Part shown: one piece after another, positions 37,976 to 47,216 of the stretch
Position numbering within the stretch: the first letter of the stretch is position 1
Layout of the letters: every line of letters starts with the position of its first letter
NCBI RefSeq assembly: GCF_040796495.1
Contig: NZ_JBFNQN010000007.1
Coordinates: 62,001 to 126,000, forward strand
Length of the DNA: 64,000 nt
Reading direction: 5' to 3'
Source of the DNA: Kineococcus endophyticus
GTDB lineage: Bacteria > Actinomycetota > Actinomycetes > Actinomycetales > Kineococcaceae
Notes under the pieces: generated by a model
Database searches by the model: none
What the model was told of the DNA's origin: nothing
The model's input: only the letters and a program-made list of their open reading frames with translations
Translations under genes and position numbers: made by a program

Positions 37976-40264
37976 GTGTTCCAGCCAGGGGCGCGAGCAC
38001 CGCGCCGTCCGCGCGGGGCGTTCGCGTACCTCCTCCTCGCCGCGGGGCTCGTCGCCGCGTACCTGCTGCCGCTGCCCGACGCCGTGCGGTCGGCCGGTGT
38101 CAGCCTCTTCGGCATCAGCGCCCTCGTCGTCTCCGCCGTCGTCGTCCGCCGCCGTCGCCCGGGTCCGGCCTGGACCTGGTCGCTCGTGCCGGTGTGCGCC
38201 GGCCTCTTCCTCCTCGGCTCGGCGCTGCGGCCGCTGGCGCAGGGGTGGACCGGCCTGGCCGCCTTCGCGCCCGACCCGTTCTCCCTGGCCGGGTACGTCC
38301 TCCTCGTCGTGGTCCTGACGCGCATGGCGCGGGGGGTCGGCGGACTGCGCCGGGAGGTCGTGTTCGACGTCCTCGTCGCGAGCCTGGCCGCGGCGGCCGC
38401 GGCCGTGCAGTTCCTCGTGCTGCCCGTGCTGGAACTGCCGGGGCGCACCGTCCTCGGGTCGGTCCTCGCCGGCGTCTACCCGCTCTTCGACGTCGTCCTC
38501 GTGCTCCTCGTCCTCGACGTCATCATGAGTGCCCCGGGCGTCGCGGCGCACCGCTGGCTGACCGGTGCGGTGGCCTGCCTGCTCGTGGGGGACCTGGGGT
38601 ACGCGGTGCTGGGCCGGCAGGGGCACTTCGTCGCCCCGACGGCGTTCGACGCGCCCTTCCTCCTCGCCTACTTCCTCATCGCGGTCGCCGTCCTGCACCT
38701 GCCCCGCGCGGGGGAGGAGCCGGTGCAGCCCGCGTCGACGTTCGACGCCTGGTCCGCGCCGCGGCTCGTGGTCCTGTGCCTGTCGCTGCTCGGCGCCGCC
38801 TACCTCGCGAGCGTCCGCACCGACCAGGGACCCGTCGGGCAGGGCGCCTCGTTCACCCTCCTGTGCGTGATGATCGGCCTCGTCGTCGTCCGGGCGGTCT
38901 CGGCCGTCAACGGGCAGGCGGCCGCCAAGGCCGTCCTGGAGCACCGCGCGACCCACGACGCGCTGACGGACCTGCCCGGCCGCGACGAGTTCGAGCGCCG
39001 CGTCGACGCCCTCCTGGCGACCGACACCGACGACGACCCCGAGCGGTACGTGCTCTTCGTCGACCTCGACGGGTTCAAGCGCGTCAACGACACCCACGGG
39101 CACGTCGTGGGCGACATGCTGCTGTGCGAGGTGGCCGCCCGGATGCGGGCGGTGGCCCCGCCGGACGCGGTGCCGGCGCGCCTGGCCGGGGACGAGTTCG
39201 TCCTCGCCGTCGCCGGACCCGACGCCGCCGCGGTGCGGTGCGCCACCGACCTGCTCGACGCCCTGCGCCGGCCCGTGCGGCTCCCCGTCGGTGACGTCGT
39301 CGTGTCCGCCTCGATCGGGCTCGCGCCCGTGCGCTCCACCCTGTCGGTGGCCCTGCGCGAGGCCGACCTGGCGATGTACCGGGCGAAGTCGCAGGGCCGC
39401 AACCGGCACGTCCTGTGGGACGACGCCCTGCGCCGCGCCATCGGCGACGAGGTCGAGTTCGAGCTCGACCTGCGCTGCGCCGTGGCGGAGCAGACCCTCG
39501 AGGTCCACTACCAGGCGATCGTCTCCCTGGCGACGGGCGTCCCGCGCGGGGTCGAGGCGCTGCTGCGCTGGAACCACCCGCTGCACGGACCGATCTCCCC
39601 GGCCGTGTTCGTGCCCGTGCTGGAGGAGACCGGTCTCGTGCTCGAGGTCGGCCGCTGGGTCCTCGACACGGCGCTCGCCGACCTCGCGGCCTGGCGGGAC
39701 GCCGGCGTCGTCGGCGAGGACTTCCTGGTGTCCGTCAACGTCTCACCGCGGCAGCTGCTCGACGAGGACTTCGCCGACTCCGTGCACGGTCTGCTCGCCA
39801 CCCGCGGGATCGCGGGCGACGCGCTCCTGCTCGAGATCACCGAGTCCTCGATGCTGGAGAAGGACGACCGCACCCTGGACCTGCTGGACCGGTTGCGGGG
39901 GCTCGGGGTCGGCCTGGCCGTCGACGACTTCGGGACGGGGTACTCCGCGCTGAGCTACCTGCGCAGCTTCCCCGTGACCCGCGTGAAGGTGGACCGCAGC
40001 TTCGTCTCCGGTCTCGGCGGCGCCGACGCCGACGCCGCGGTCGTGCGCGCGGTCGTGGCGGTCAGCGAGGCCCTCGGGCTCGCCGTCACCGCCGAGCGCG
40101 TGGAGACCGAGGAGCAGCGGGCCGTCCTGGCCGGCCTCGGGGTCGGGCACGGACAGGGCTGGTTGTGGCACCGTGCCCAGTCCGCGCGGGACGTGGCCGA
40201 GTACCTGCACGACGCCGGGGCGTTGCACCACCGGCGACCGGTTCAGGCCGACGCGAAGTCGTAG
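37976..40264 (+). CDS. membrane GGDEF-EAL protein (cyclic di-GMP turnover)
   Basis: A 762-residue protein: about nine N-terminal membrane helices (to ~310), a GGDEF domain (~325-465) and an EAL domain (~490-740). The GGDEF signature is AGDEF at 404-408, and there is no RxxD inhibitory site, so cyclase activity may be retained but without feedback. The EAL domain has every key residue: Glu527 in EALLRWNHP, Asn in VNVSPRQL, EITESS, DDFGTGYSALSYL, Lys in RVKVDRSF, AERVETEEQ and Gln in HGQGWLWHRA, so phosphodiesterase activity is likely. GTG 37976 is favoured (AGAGGAG upstream) over ATG 37961. It overlaps the convergent gene by 22 bases. Confidence 0.92.
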   Translation: MFQPGARAPRRPRGAFAYLLLAAGLVAAYLLPLPDAVRSAGVSLFGISALVVSAVVVRRRRPGPAWTWSLVPVCAGLFLLGSALRPLAQGWTGLAAFAPDPFSLAGYVLLVVVLTRMARGVGGLRREVVFDVLVASLAAAAAAVQFLVLPVLELPGRTVLGSVLAGVYPLFDVVLVLLVLDVIMSAPGVAAHRWLTGAVACLLVGDLGYAVLGRQGHFVAPTAFDAPFLLAYFLIAVAVLHLPRAGEEPVQPASTFDAWSAPRLVVLCLSLLGAAYLASVRTDQGPVGQGASFTLLCVMIGLVVVRAVSAVNGQAAAKAVLEHRATHDALTDLPGRDEFERRVDALLATDTDDDPERYVLFVDLDGFKRVNDTHGHVVGDMLLCEVAARMRAVAPPDAVPARLAGDEFVLAVAGPDAAAVRCATDLLDALRRPVRLPVGDVVVSASIGLAPVRSTLSVALREADLAMYRAKSQGRNRHVLWDDALRRAIGDEVEFELDLRCAVAEQTLEVHYQAIVSLATGVPRGVEALLRWNHPLHGPISPAVFVPVLEETGLVLEVGRWVLDTALADLAAWRDAGVVGEDFLVSVNVSPRQLLDEDFADSVHGLLATRGIAGDALLLEITESSMLEKDDRTLDLLDRLRGLGVGLAVDDFGTGYSALSYLRSFPVTRVKVDRSFVSGLGGADADAAVVRAVVAVSEALGLAVTAERVETEEQRAVLAGLGVGHGQGWLWHRAQSARDVAEYLHDAGALHHRRPVQADAKS

Positions 40265-40806
40265 GCCCAGTAGGTCTGCTCGTCGAGGCGTTCTCCCGTG
40301 GTCTCGTGGCCGAAGGAGTTCACGATCCGGCCGATGAGGCGGGGAAGCGCCAGCCGTTCGTCGTTGTACCGGCAGATGTCCAGGCTCGCGATGCCCCGGT
40401 TGTCGTGGACGACGCGGCACATCGCCTCGACGAGGGTGACGAACACACCGCTGCTGCGGTAGGCGGGGTGCACACCCACGCAGCCGATGTACCAGATGCT
40501 GCGCTCGGCGAACTGCCGCGGCCAACGCTGCTCGTAGTACGCCTCGGACAACTGGTACACGGTGGACAGGTCGTTGGAGAACGTCGCGAAACCGCAGAGG
40601 ACGTCGAGGTCGACGTCGCGCACGACGTACTTGAACACCCGTTCGTCCGCGCAGACCTCCTCGAACTCCTCGCGGGTCATGAGGTGCTGCTGCACGGCGC
40701 GGGTGGCCAGGCCCGCGAAGGCGAGTTCGTAGACCTTCCACGCCTGTTCCAGGTCGTCGCCGGTGAGCGTGGTCGTCGTGTCGAGAACGGTCGTCGCGCG
40801 CGGCAT
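40243..40806 (-). CDS. GNAT-like N-acetyltransferase, putative
   Basis: A 187-residue protein with a GNAT-type acetyl-CoA motif VGVHPAYRSSGVFVTLVEAM (motif A resembles R-x-x-G-x), preceded by a beta strand IWYIGCVG and followed by a helix. The N-terminal part (DDLEQAWKVYELAFAGL; LMTREEFEEVC) is distinctive and the family is not one I can name; related proteins are annotated as hypothetical in actinomycetes. ATG 40806 has CTGGAGGAG upstream, an excellent ribosome site. The 185-base gap beyond it (40807-40991) holds its promoter and nothing else that I can see. Substrate unknown. Confidence 0.7.
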   Translation of the reverse strand: MPRATTVLDTTTTLTGDDLEQAWKVYELAFAGLATRAVQQHLMTREEFEEVCADERVFKYVVRDVDLDVLCGFATFSNDLSTVYQLSEAYYEQRWPRQFAERSIWYIGCVGVHPAYRSSGVFVTLVEAMCRVVHDNRGIASLDICRYNDERLALPRLIGRIVNSFGHETTGERLDEQTYWAYDFASA

Positions 40807-40991
40807 GTCGTCTCCTCCAGGTGCGGGTGGGATGACCGGATCCTGCCAGGACGCGTGCACCGTACGTGACGTCCGGTGATCTTGGCCACCCTTCCGGCGC
40901 ACCGGGTTTCCCCCGGACGGACGCCTCGGACACCGTGCGTTCCGGTCAGCGGAAGCCGGACGGGTGAGTTCCTGGGGAAACCCCTGGGAGT

Positions 40992-41312
40992 TCAGTGGGC
41001 GCCGAGTTCGACGAGCAGCACCCCGGCGGCGATGAGGGCCAGTCCCAGGGCCGTCGTGCGGGTCAACGGGTCCCCGAACACCGCCCGCGCCAGCAGCGCG
41101 GTGAGGGCGATGCCGACCGCGGACCACACCCCGTACGCGACGCCGACCGGCATCCCGGCCCGCAGCGCCAGGGACAGCAGGCCGAACGAGACGAGGTACC
41201 CGGCGGCCGTGACGGGCAACCACCGGCGCCGCCGGCCGCCGTCGGACATCCGCAGCACGGCGGTCGCGGCGACCTCGAACAGCACCGCGCCGGCGAGGAA
41301 CACCCAGCTCAC
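40992..41312 (-). CDS. small multidrug resistance (SMR) transporter subunit A
   Basis: A 106-residue four-helix SMR protein. The conserved carboxylate of helix one is Glu13 in GAVLFEVAATAVLR; helix two ends with AVRAGMPVGVAYGVWSAVG-type sequence (LALRAGMPVGVAYGVWS), the dimer-interface pattern of the family, and the end is GVLLVELGAH. GTG 41312 overlaps the stop of the partner gene (GTGA). Two adjacent, unequal SMR genes usually act as a heterodimer (paired SMR), exporting cationic compounds against protons. Confidence 0.92.
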   Translation of the reverse strand: MSWVFLAGAVLFEVAATAVLRMSDGGRRRRWLPVTAAGYLVSFGLLSLALRAGMPVGVAYGVWSAVGIALTALLARAVFGDPLTRTTALGLALIAAGVLLVELGAH

Positions 41313-41650
41313 GCGTCCTCCTCGGGGTGGCGCGCGCCGAGTTCCACCAGCAGGACGCCGGCGACGATGAGGGCGATGCCCGCGCCCATCACGGGGGTGA
41401 GGGGTTCGGCGAACAGGAACGCCCCCGCGACCGCGGTGAGGACGACCCCGGTCGCTGCCCACAACCCGTACGCGACACCGATCGACATCCCGGCGCGCAG
41501 CACCGCGGCCAGGAGCACGAAGGCGGCGAGGTACCCGGCCACGACGAGGACGAACCACGTCGGGTCGTCGTTCGCGGCCCTCAGGGCCAGCGTCGCGCTG
41601 ACCTCCGACAGGACCGCCCCGGCCAGCAGGCCCCAGGTTCTCGTGCGCAC
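41309..41650 (-). CDS. small multidrug resistance (SMR) transporter subunit B
   Basis: A 113-residue SMR subunit with Glu16 in GAVLSEVSATLALR, the helix-two motif VLRAGMSIGVAYGLWAATG and a C-terminus VELGARHPEEDA. TAGCGT ends 6 bases before GTG 41650 on the minus strand, giving a leaderless message, so no guanidine riboswitch leader can precede it. The pair is first in this short operon; the intradiol dioxygenase-like gene is 28 bases upstream on the same strand. Substrate unknown. Confidence 0.92.
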   Translation of the reverse strand: MRTRTWGLLAGAVLSEVSATLALRAANDDPTWFVLVVAGYLAAFVLLAAVLRAGMSIGVAYGLWAATGVVLTAVAGAFLFAEPLTPVMGAGIALIVAGVLLVELGARHPEEDA

Positions 41651-41678
41651 CCGGGCACGCTACCGGCCGGGGAACCCC

Positions 41679-42671
41679 TCAGGCGGCGGCGGAACCCGGG
41701 GTGCCCGACGGCGGGGTTCCCCCTGCGCCGGGAGCGGGGTGGCCGGAACTGTCCGACCCCATGCCGGCCATCGTGCCCGCGGTGGGTTCGGTCGTGGTGT
41801 CCACCCCGACGGTCAGCGTCAGGGTGTAGCCGGTGGTCGGATCGCCCTCGTACACGGGTGTCTGCGAGGCGCCGCCGTCGTCGCCGAACACGTTGTCGGT
41901 GTCGAGGCCGACCTTGGCGAAGTTCGTCACCGACGCCTCGTACCCCGAGGTGGCGTAGACGGCGGTGCAGGCGTCCGCGGGCAGCGCCACCTGCGACGTG
42001 GCGATGCAGTTCGCGACGTCGCTGATCTCGTCGACCGACGGGTAGACCTCGAAGTGGACGTGCGGCCAGCGGCCGTCGTAGCAGGCCGGGTAGATGCTCG
42101 TGAAGGTCACCTTCCCGTCGGCGTCGGCCACCTGGACCCCGCGCAGGTAGTTCTCGTCCGCGATGTCGCTGGAGTAGAGGGAGTACTCACCGTCCCGGTT
42201 GCAGTGCCAGACGTAGACGGCGACCCCCTCGAACGGGACGTTCCCGCCCGCGAGGTCGACGACGTCCAGCGTGAGGGTCATGGGAACGCCCTCCGCCGTG
42301 GTCGTGCTCGATCCGAAGCTGGAGCGGATGTCGCTGCGGACGACCCCGCTCTGCTCCAGGACGTCCGGGCCGTTCGAACCGTCGCCGGGGTAGGGGCCTG
42401 CGGTCTCGTCGGGGATCTCGGTGAGCGAGGCCGTGCTCGCCGTGGTGGCGCTGGTGGAACTCGTGCCGGCCGACCCGGTGGTCGTGTCGTCGGCGCCGCA
42501 CGCCGCGAGCGTCAGCCCGGTGGCGCCGAGGCCGAGCAGGCCCAGGGCGCGGCGGCGTCCGATCCCGCGGGAGGTCATCCGCGTCGTCATCGTCGCGATG
42601 TCGAACGCCAGCCCCTGGTCGTCGACGTCCTCGTGGGGGCGGGGGAGCGGGCGGCCCTCGTAGCTCGTCAT
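41679..42671 (-). CDS. exported lipoprotein with intradiol ring-cleavage dioxygenase fold
   Basis: A 330-residue secreted protein. A 35-residue N-terminal tail precedes a twin-arginine signal (RGIGRRRALGLLGLG) ending in the lipobox TLAAC at Cys58, then a Thr/Ser-rich linker. The dioxygenase-like domain has ETAGPYPGDG (Tyr), DENYLRGVQ (Tyr) and GRWPHVHFEVYP (two His), in the order Tyr-Tyr-His-His that binds Fe(III) in protocatechuate and catechol dioxygenases. Extracellular members of this family are poorly understood. A Pro/Ser/Gly-rich C-terminal tail ends the protein. It lies between the MFS and SMR genes, all on the minus strand. Confidence 0.85.
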   Translation of the reverse strand: MTSYEGRPLPRPHEDVDDQGLAFDIATMTTRMTSRGIGRRRALGLLGLGATGLTLAACGADDTTTGSAGTSSTSATTASTASLTEIPDETAGPYPGDGSNGPDVLEQSGVVRSDIRSSFGSSTTTAEGVPMTLTLDVVDLAGGNVPFEGVAVYVWHCNRDGEYSLYSSDIADENYLRGVQVADADGKVTFTSIYPACYDGRWPHVHFEVYPSVDEISDVANCIATSQVALPADACTAVYATSGYEASVTNFAKVGLDTDNVFGDDGGASQTPVYEGDPTTGYTLTLTVGVDTTTEPTAGTMAGMGSDSSGHPAPGAGGTPPSGTPGSAAA

Positions 42672-42714
42672 GGGTACACCGTCGGTGCCCCACCCCAGGA
42701 CGAGCGGTGGGACG

Positions 42715-44148
42715 TCAGTGCGCCGGCTGTGAGACGGGCTGCCCGACGCGACGGGCCGCGACGAGCGCCAGGACGGCGAGCGCCGTGCACAGCGGGAGGG
42801 TGCCCGCGAAGGAGGCCCAGCCCGAGACGGCGGCGAACGCCGTGAACGTCAACCCGGTCAGGGCCATCGCCGTCCCGCCGCCGACCGCGTCGGCGATGGT
42901 GAGCGCGGAGGACCCCGAACCCTCCTGACCCGGCGTCGACTGCTCCAGGACGAGGACCGTCGTGCGGGGGAACCCCAGCCCCATGCCGGCGCCGGCGGCG
43001 AACCAGCCCAGTGCGCAGCCGACCGCCGCCGCGACGGACCCCGGGTCCACCAGCGCGACGGCGGCCTGCGCGGCCACGCCGACGAGCAGCAGGACCGTGC
43101 CGATCCGCACGGCCCGCACGTGCGGCAGGCGCGGTCCCAGGCGCCCCTGCACCGCCGAGGCGGACGCCCACGCGACCGCCGCCGCCGTCAGCACGATCCC
43201 GGCCAGGCGCAGCGAGACGTCGAACCGTTCGAAGAGCATGCGCGGCAGGTGGACCTCGGTGCTGAAGAAGGTGGCGGCGAGCAGGCCGCGCAGCAGGACG
43301 ACCGAGGGCAGTCCGGGCCGTCCGGTCAGCGTGCCGGCCGGCAGCAGCGGCCGGACCGCCACGACGAGCACGGCCAGGGCGACGGCCGCCGCGAGCCACC
43401 GCCAGAGCGCGCTGCCGCCCAGGCTGCCGGCCGAGCTCACGGCGACGACCGCCAGCGACGTCCCCGCCGCGGCGAGGAAGCGCCCGGTCGGGAACGCGTC
43501 CGACGACGTCACGGGGGCCCGGACGCGCAGGAGCGTGGGCAGCACCGCGCCCGCCGCGACGAGGACGAGCACGAGGACCCCGGAGAACACCCAGTGCCAG
43601 CTCCACGTCGTGGCGACGAACGCGGCGGCGGCGGGCCCGACGATCGAGGGCAGGACCCAGGCGGCGGCGAACGCGCCGAAGACGGCCGGCCGCAGCGCCG
43701 GGGGGAAGGCCAGCGCGACGAGGACGTAGAGCGTCACGCTGATCCCGCCGGACCCCAGACCCTGCAGGAACCGGCCGGCGACGAAGACGGGCATCGACGG
43801 GGCGAGCGCCGCCACGAGCAGCCCGACGCAGAACACGACGACCGCGGCGAGGAGCGGCCGGGCCGGACCGCGGCGGTCCGACCAGCTGCCCGCGGCGACC
43901 ATGCCCACCACGCTGGCCGCCAGCGTCGCGGCGAAGGCCGTCGCGTAGGCGCTGCGGCCGCCGAGGTCGGCCACCACGAGCGGCATCACCGTGGTCACGG
44001 CGAGGCTCTCGAAGGCGGAGAGGAAGACCAGAGCCGTCGTCCCGAGGGTCATCACGAGGTAGCGGCGCGAGAAGATCCCGCCCGCGGGGGGCTCGGCGTC
44101 GGTCGGGGTGGGGCGCGCGGCACTGCCCCGGTCGGTGCTCTGGGTCAC
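42715..44148 (-). CDS. MFS transporter (drug:H+ antiporter type)
   Basis: A 477-residue major facilitator protein with about fourteen hydrophobic segments. Helix one has FESLAVTTVMPLVVADLGG, a DHA2-like motif D1; the loop between helices two and three is GSWSDRRGPARP (motif A), and motif C-like glycines appear in VLPSIVGPAAAAFVA. GTG 44148 is supported by TAGCGT ending 6 bases upstream on the minus strand (leaderless). The dioxygenase-like lipoprotein gene follows 43 bases downstream on the same strand. It probably exports a hydrophobic compound; unknown which. Confidence 0.9.
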   Translation of the reverse strand: MTQSTDRGSAARPTPTDAEPPAGGIFSRRYLVMTLGTTALVFLSAFESLAVTTVMPLVVADLGGRSAYATAFAATLAASVVGMVAAGSWSDRRGPARPLLAAVVVFCVGLLVAALAPSMPVFVAGRFLQGLGSGGISVTLYVLVALAFPPALRPAVFGAFAAAWVLPSIVGPAAAAFVATTWSWHWVFSGVLVLVLVAAGAVLPTLLRVRAPVTSSDAFPTGRFLAAAGTSLAVVAVSSAGSLGGSALWRWLAAAVALAVLVVAVRPLLPAGTLTGRPGLPSVVLLRGLLAATFFSTEVHLPRMLFERFDVSLRLAGIVLTAAAVAWASASAVQGRLGPRLPHVRAVRIGTVLLLVGVAAQAAVALVDPGSVAAAVGCALGWFAAGAGMGLGFPRTTVLVLEQSTPGQEGSGSSALTIADAVGGGTAMALTGLTFTAFAAVSGWASFAGTLPLCTALAVLALVAARRVGQPVSQPAH

Positions 44149-44181
44149 GACCTCACGCTAGGACCTCCAGCGCGCTGCAGC

Positions 44182-45096
44182 TCAACCCGTTCCTCCCGCG
44201 TCCGGCGGTGCGGGGGAGCCGGCCACGTCGCGCAGGGCGTCCAGGACGGTGCGCACCCCGCGCCGGGACAGCGCCTCGGGGCGCAGCAGCGCGTCGACCC
44301 GGCGGTTCACGCTCACGTCGGCCAGCGGGCGCAGCACGACGCCGGGCCCGGGGCGGCTCGTGCGGGCCGGCATGAGGGCGATCGCGTCACCGGCGGCGAC
44401 GACGGACGCCGCGACGAAGAACTCGTTGATGCGGTGCACCACGTCCAGGGGCCGGCGCGCGGCGACCGCCACCACGTCGAGGACCCCGGCCAGCGGGAAC
44501 CCCTCGTGCACGGAGATCCAGCGTTCGGCGGCGACGTCGGCGACCCGCAGCTCCTCGCGCCCGGCCAGCGGGTGGTCGGCCGCCAGCGCCACGTGCAGGG
44601 GTTCGAGCAGCAGCGGAACCACCCGCACCCGCCGCGCCGGCCAGGCGGGGGAGGCCTCCGGCCGGTGGGCGACCACGACGTCGTGGTCGGCGACCAGGGC
44701 GGGGAAGGCGTCCTGGGCGACGTCCTCGTCGGTGCAGCGCAGCGGCGGGGTGCCGTCGAGGGCGGTCAGCAGGGGCCCGAACCAGGCCAGCGCGGCGGAG
44801 TGGAAGGCGGCGACGGAGACGGGGGTGTGCGCGGAGTCGAGGTGGTCGCCCACCGCGCGGCGGGCGGCGTCCAGGGCGGCCGCGACGTCGACGGCGGCGC
44901 TCGCGAGCGCCTCGCCCGCCGGTGTGAGGACCAGCGTCCGGCCGCGCCGCTCGGTCAGCGGGGCGGGACAGGAGCGTTGCAGCGCAGCCAGTTGCTGCGA
45001 CACGGCCGACGGCGTGACGTGCAGCGCCCGGGCGGCGGCGGCCAGGCTGCCGCGCTCGGCGAGCTCGCGCAACACGCTCAGCTGACGCTCGTCCAT
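44182..45096 (-). CDS. LysR-family transcriptional regulator
   Basis: A 304-residue LysR regulator: winged helix MDERQLSVLRELAERGSLAA and VTPSAVSQQLAALQR in the N-terminal 45 residues, then a substrate-binding domain of type 2 periplasmic fold (VSVAAFHSAALAWFGPLL; ADHPLAGREELRVADVAAERW). It diverges from the EamA gene with 71 bases between, the usual arrangement of a LysR protein and its target. TAGCAT ends 6 bases before its ATG, so its message is leaderless. The inducer is unknown. The MFS gene starts 33 bases beyond its stop on the same strand. Confidence 0.93.
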   Translation of the reverse strand: MDERQLSVLRELAERGSLAAAARALHVTPSAVSQQLAALQRSCPAPLTERRGRTLVLTPAGEALASAAVDVAAALDAARRAVGDHLDSAHTPVSVAAFHSAALAWFGPLLTALDGTPPLRCTDEDVAQDAFPALVADHDVVVAHRPEASPAWPARRVRVVPLLLEPLHVALAADHPLAGREELRVADVAAERWISVHEGFPLAGVLDVVAVAARRPLDVVHRINEFFVAASVVAAGDAIALMPARTSRPGPGVVLRPLADVSVNRRVDALLRPEALSRRGVRTVLDALRDVAGSPAPPDAGGTG

Positions 45097-45167
45097 GAAG
45101 CGATGCTAATCCTTGCGTTCAGCAGATCGAGCTGGACTGAACTGTCGCCGCCGCCGACGCTGGTGGG
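45097..45167. promoter_or_regulatory. divergent LysR/EamA promoter with a LysR-type box
   Basis: GTTCAG (45119-45124) and CTGAAC (45137-45142 region) form perfect 6-bp arms about 12-14 bases apart, with the T-N11-A type spacing expected of a LysR site. -10 boxes for both directions are visible: TAGCAT (45108-45103, minus) for lysR and GACGCT (45156-45161) for the EamA gene, each 6 bases from its start codon. Confidence 0.5.
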
Positions 45168-46106
45168 GTGCGTGATCGACGGGTGGACGCCCTGCTGCTG
45201 GGCGTCGCGGTGGTGTGGGGCAGCAGCTACCTCGCGGCCAAGGTGCTGCTGGACAGCAGCGCGGGGACGGGCGCGGTCCTGCCGGTCCTGACGCTGCGCT
45301 ACGTCGGGGCGGCGCTCGCGCTCGCCGTCGTCGTGGTCCTCACGCGGGCGCGGGTCGGGCGGCACGAGCTGCGCTGGGGGCTGGTCCTGGGCACCTCGCA
45401 GGTGGCCGTGCTGCTGCTGGAGACGTACGGCGTCGCGGGCACCACGGCGACCAACGCGGGTCTGCTCATCTCCACGACCATCCTCCTCACCCCGGCCGTC
45501 GAGGGCCTGTGGACCCGGTCGTGGCTCCCGCCGTCGTTCTTCGCCGCGGCCCTCGTCGCGGTCGTGGGCGTCGCCCTGCTCGTCGGCGGCGGCGGGTGGC
45601 GCACCCCCACGGCCGGTGACCTCCTGGTGCTGGCCGCGGCCGTCGTGCGGGCCTGCCACGTCACGGCGATCGGCCGGGTCACCCGGCGCGTGCCGCTGGA
45701 CCTGCGCGGGCTGACCTTCGTCCAGACCGTCGTCGGCGCCGTCGTGGGCCTGGTGCTGGCCCCGGGCGCCACGACCGGCTTCGCGACGTCCGCGAGCGCC
45801 GCGCAGTGGGCGGGGCTGGCCTACCTGGCCCTGGGCTGCAGCGTCTTCGCCTTCCTCGCGCAGTCCTGGGCGGTGCGACGCACCTCGGCCGCCCGGGCCA
45901 GCCTGCTGCTCGGCACCGAACCGTTGTGGGCGGTGCTGTTCGGGGTGGCCCTCGCCGGCGACGCGCTCGGCCTGACCGGCGTGCTCGGGGCCGTGCTGCT
46001 GCTCGGGGCGACGGCTGCCGGTCAGCGCATCGAACTGCGCTCGGCCGCCCGGGGACCGGCGGCGCGCGAGCGGCCGACGGCGCAACTGGCAGGATCGGAG
46101 CCGTGA
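45168..46106 (+). CDS. EamA/DMT-family transporter
   Basis: A 312-residue drug/metabolite transporter with ten membrane segments in two EamA repeats. Repeat one opens with [20 protein letters not shown] and contains a family helix [16 protein letters not shown]; repeat two opens with [20 protein letters not shown] and ends with [20 protein letters not shown], the signature of EamA. GTG 45168 lies 6 bases after GACGCT, and its stop overlaps the GTG of adenosine deaminase (GTGA). Regulated probably by the divergent LysR. Exports a small metabolite; its coupling to adenosine deaminase hints at a purine, but this is a guess. Confidence 0.9.
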   Translation: MRDRRVDALLLGVAVVWGSSYLAAKVLLDSSAGTGAVLPVLTLRYVGAALALAVVVVLTRARVGRHELRWGLVLGTSQVAVLLLETYGVAGTTATNAGLLISTTILLTPAVEGLWTRSWLPPSFFAAALVAVVGVALLVGGGGWRTPTAGDLLVLAAAVVRACHVTAIGRVTRRVPLDLRGLTFVQTVVGAVVGLVLAPGATTGFATSASAAQWAGLAYLALGCSVFAFLAQSWAVRRTSAARASLLLGTEPLWAVLFGVALAGDALGLTGVLGAVLLLGATAAGQRIELRSAARGPAARERPTAQLAGSEP

Positions 46107-47212
46107 GCGAGACGACCTCCACCACCCCGCAGACCACCCTGGAGCGCGTGCGCGCCCTGCCCAAGGTGTCGTTGCACGACCACCTCGACGGCGGCCTGCG
46201 CCCGGCGACGATCGTCGAGATCGCGTCGGCCAACGGGCACCGGCTGCCCACGACGGACCCCGAGGAGCTGCGCGCGTGGTTCCGCGACGCGGCCGACTCC
46301 GGCACGCTCGTGCGCTACCTCGAGACGTTCGACCACACCATCGCCGTCATGCAGGACGCCGAGTCCCTGGCCCGCGTGGCCGAGGAGGCCGTCCTCGACC
46401 TCGCCGCGGACGGCGTCGTCTACGGCGAGCTGCGGTACGCCCCGGAGCAGCACCTGCAGCAGGGCCTGACCCTGGACCAGGTCGTCGAGGCCGTCGAGGT
46501 CGGCATGCGCCGTGGCGAGCAGCGGGCCGCCGCGGCGGGCACGCCGATCCGCGTGGGCACGCTCGTCACCGCCATGCGGCACGCCGACCGCGGGCTGGAG
46601 ATCGCCGAGCTCGCGCTGCGCCACCGCGACGCCGGGGTCGTCGGGTTCGACATCGCCGGCGCCGAGATCGGGTTCCCGCCCTCGAACCACCTCGCGGCCT
46701 TCGACCGCCTGCACGCCGAGAACTTCCCCGTGACGATCCACGCGGGGGAGGCGTTCGGTCTGCCGAGCATCGCCGACGCCCTGCACCCCTGCGGCGCCGA
46801 GCGCATCGGGCACGGCGTCCGCATCGTCGAGGACGTCACCGTCGGTGAAGGCCGCGACGCACACGGTCTGCCGAACGCCACGCTGGGCCGCCTCGCGACC
46901 TGGGTGCGCGACCGCGGGATCGTCCTGGAGCTGTGCCCGTCGAGCAACGTCCAGACGGGTGCCGCGACGAGCGTGGCCGAGCACCCCATCACCCTGCTCA
47001 AGGACCTCGGGTTCTCCATCAGCGTCAACACCGACAACCGGCTCATGTCCGGCACGTCGCTCTCGCGCGAGTTCGCGCTGCTCGTGGACGAGGCCGGCTG
47101 GGACCTCGCGGACGTCGAGCGCGCCACGATCACCGCGCTGTCCGGGTCCTTCCTGCCCTTCCCCGACCGCGTGGCGCTCGCGAGCGACGTCATCCGGCCC
47201 GCCTTCGCCTGA
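46103..47212 (+). CDS. add: adenosine deaminase
   Basis: A 369-residue zinc enzyme converting adenosine and deoxyadenosine to inosine and deoxyinosine. Zinc ligands His25 and His27 are in LHDHLDGG; substrate and catalytic residues lie in [29 protein letters not shown] and [15 protein letters not shown], where NTDNR is the actinobacterial variant of the usual NTDDP. GTG 46103 sits inside the EamA stop (GTGA), while a CAGGAT 7 bases upstream (46090-46095) could give a separate leaderless message. It completes nucleoside salvage with the BMP transporter, cdd and deoA. Confidence 0.96.
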   Translation: MSETTSTTPQTTLERVRALPKVSLHDHLDGGLRPATIVEIASANGHRLPTTDPEELRAWFRDAADSGTLVRYLETFDHTIAVMQDAESLARVAEEAVLDLAADGVVYGELRYAPEQHLQQGLTLDQVVEAVEVGMRRGEQRAAAAGTPIRVGTLVTAMRHADRGLEIAELALRHRDAGVVGFDIAGAEIGFPPSNHLAAFDRLHAENFPVTIHAGEAFGLPSIADALHPCGAERIGHGVRIVEDVTVGEGRDAHGLPNATLGRLATWVRDRGIVLELCPSSNVQTGAATSVAEHPITLLKDLGFSISVNTDNRLMSGTSLSREFALLVDEAGWDLADVERATITALSGSFLPFPDRVALASDVIRPAFA

Positions 47213-47216
47213 GGGT

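Noticed and set aside
41651-41678. Guanidine riboswitch before the SMR pair
   Set aside because: TAGCGT ends 6 bases before the start codon, so the transcript has no leader in which a riboswitch could fold.
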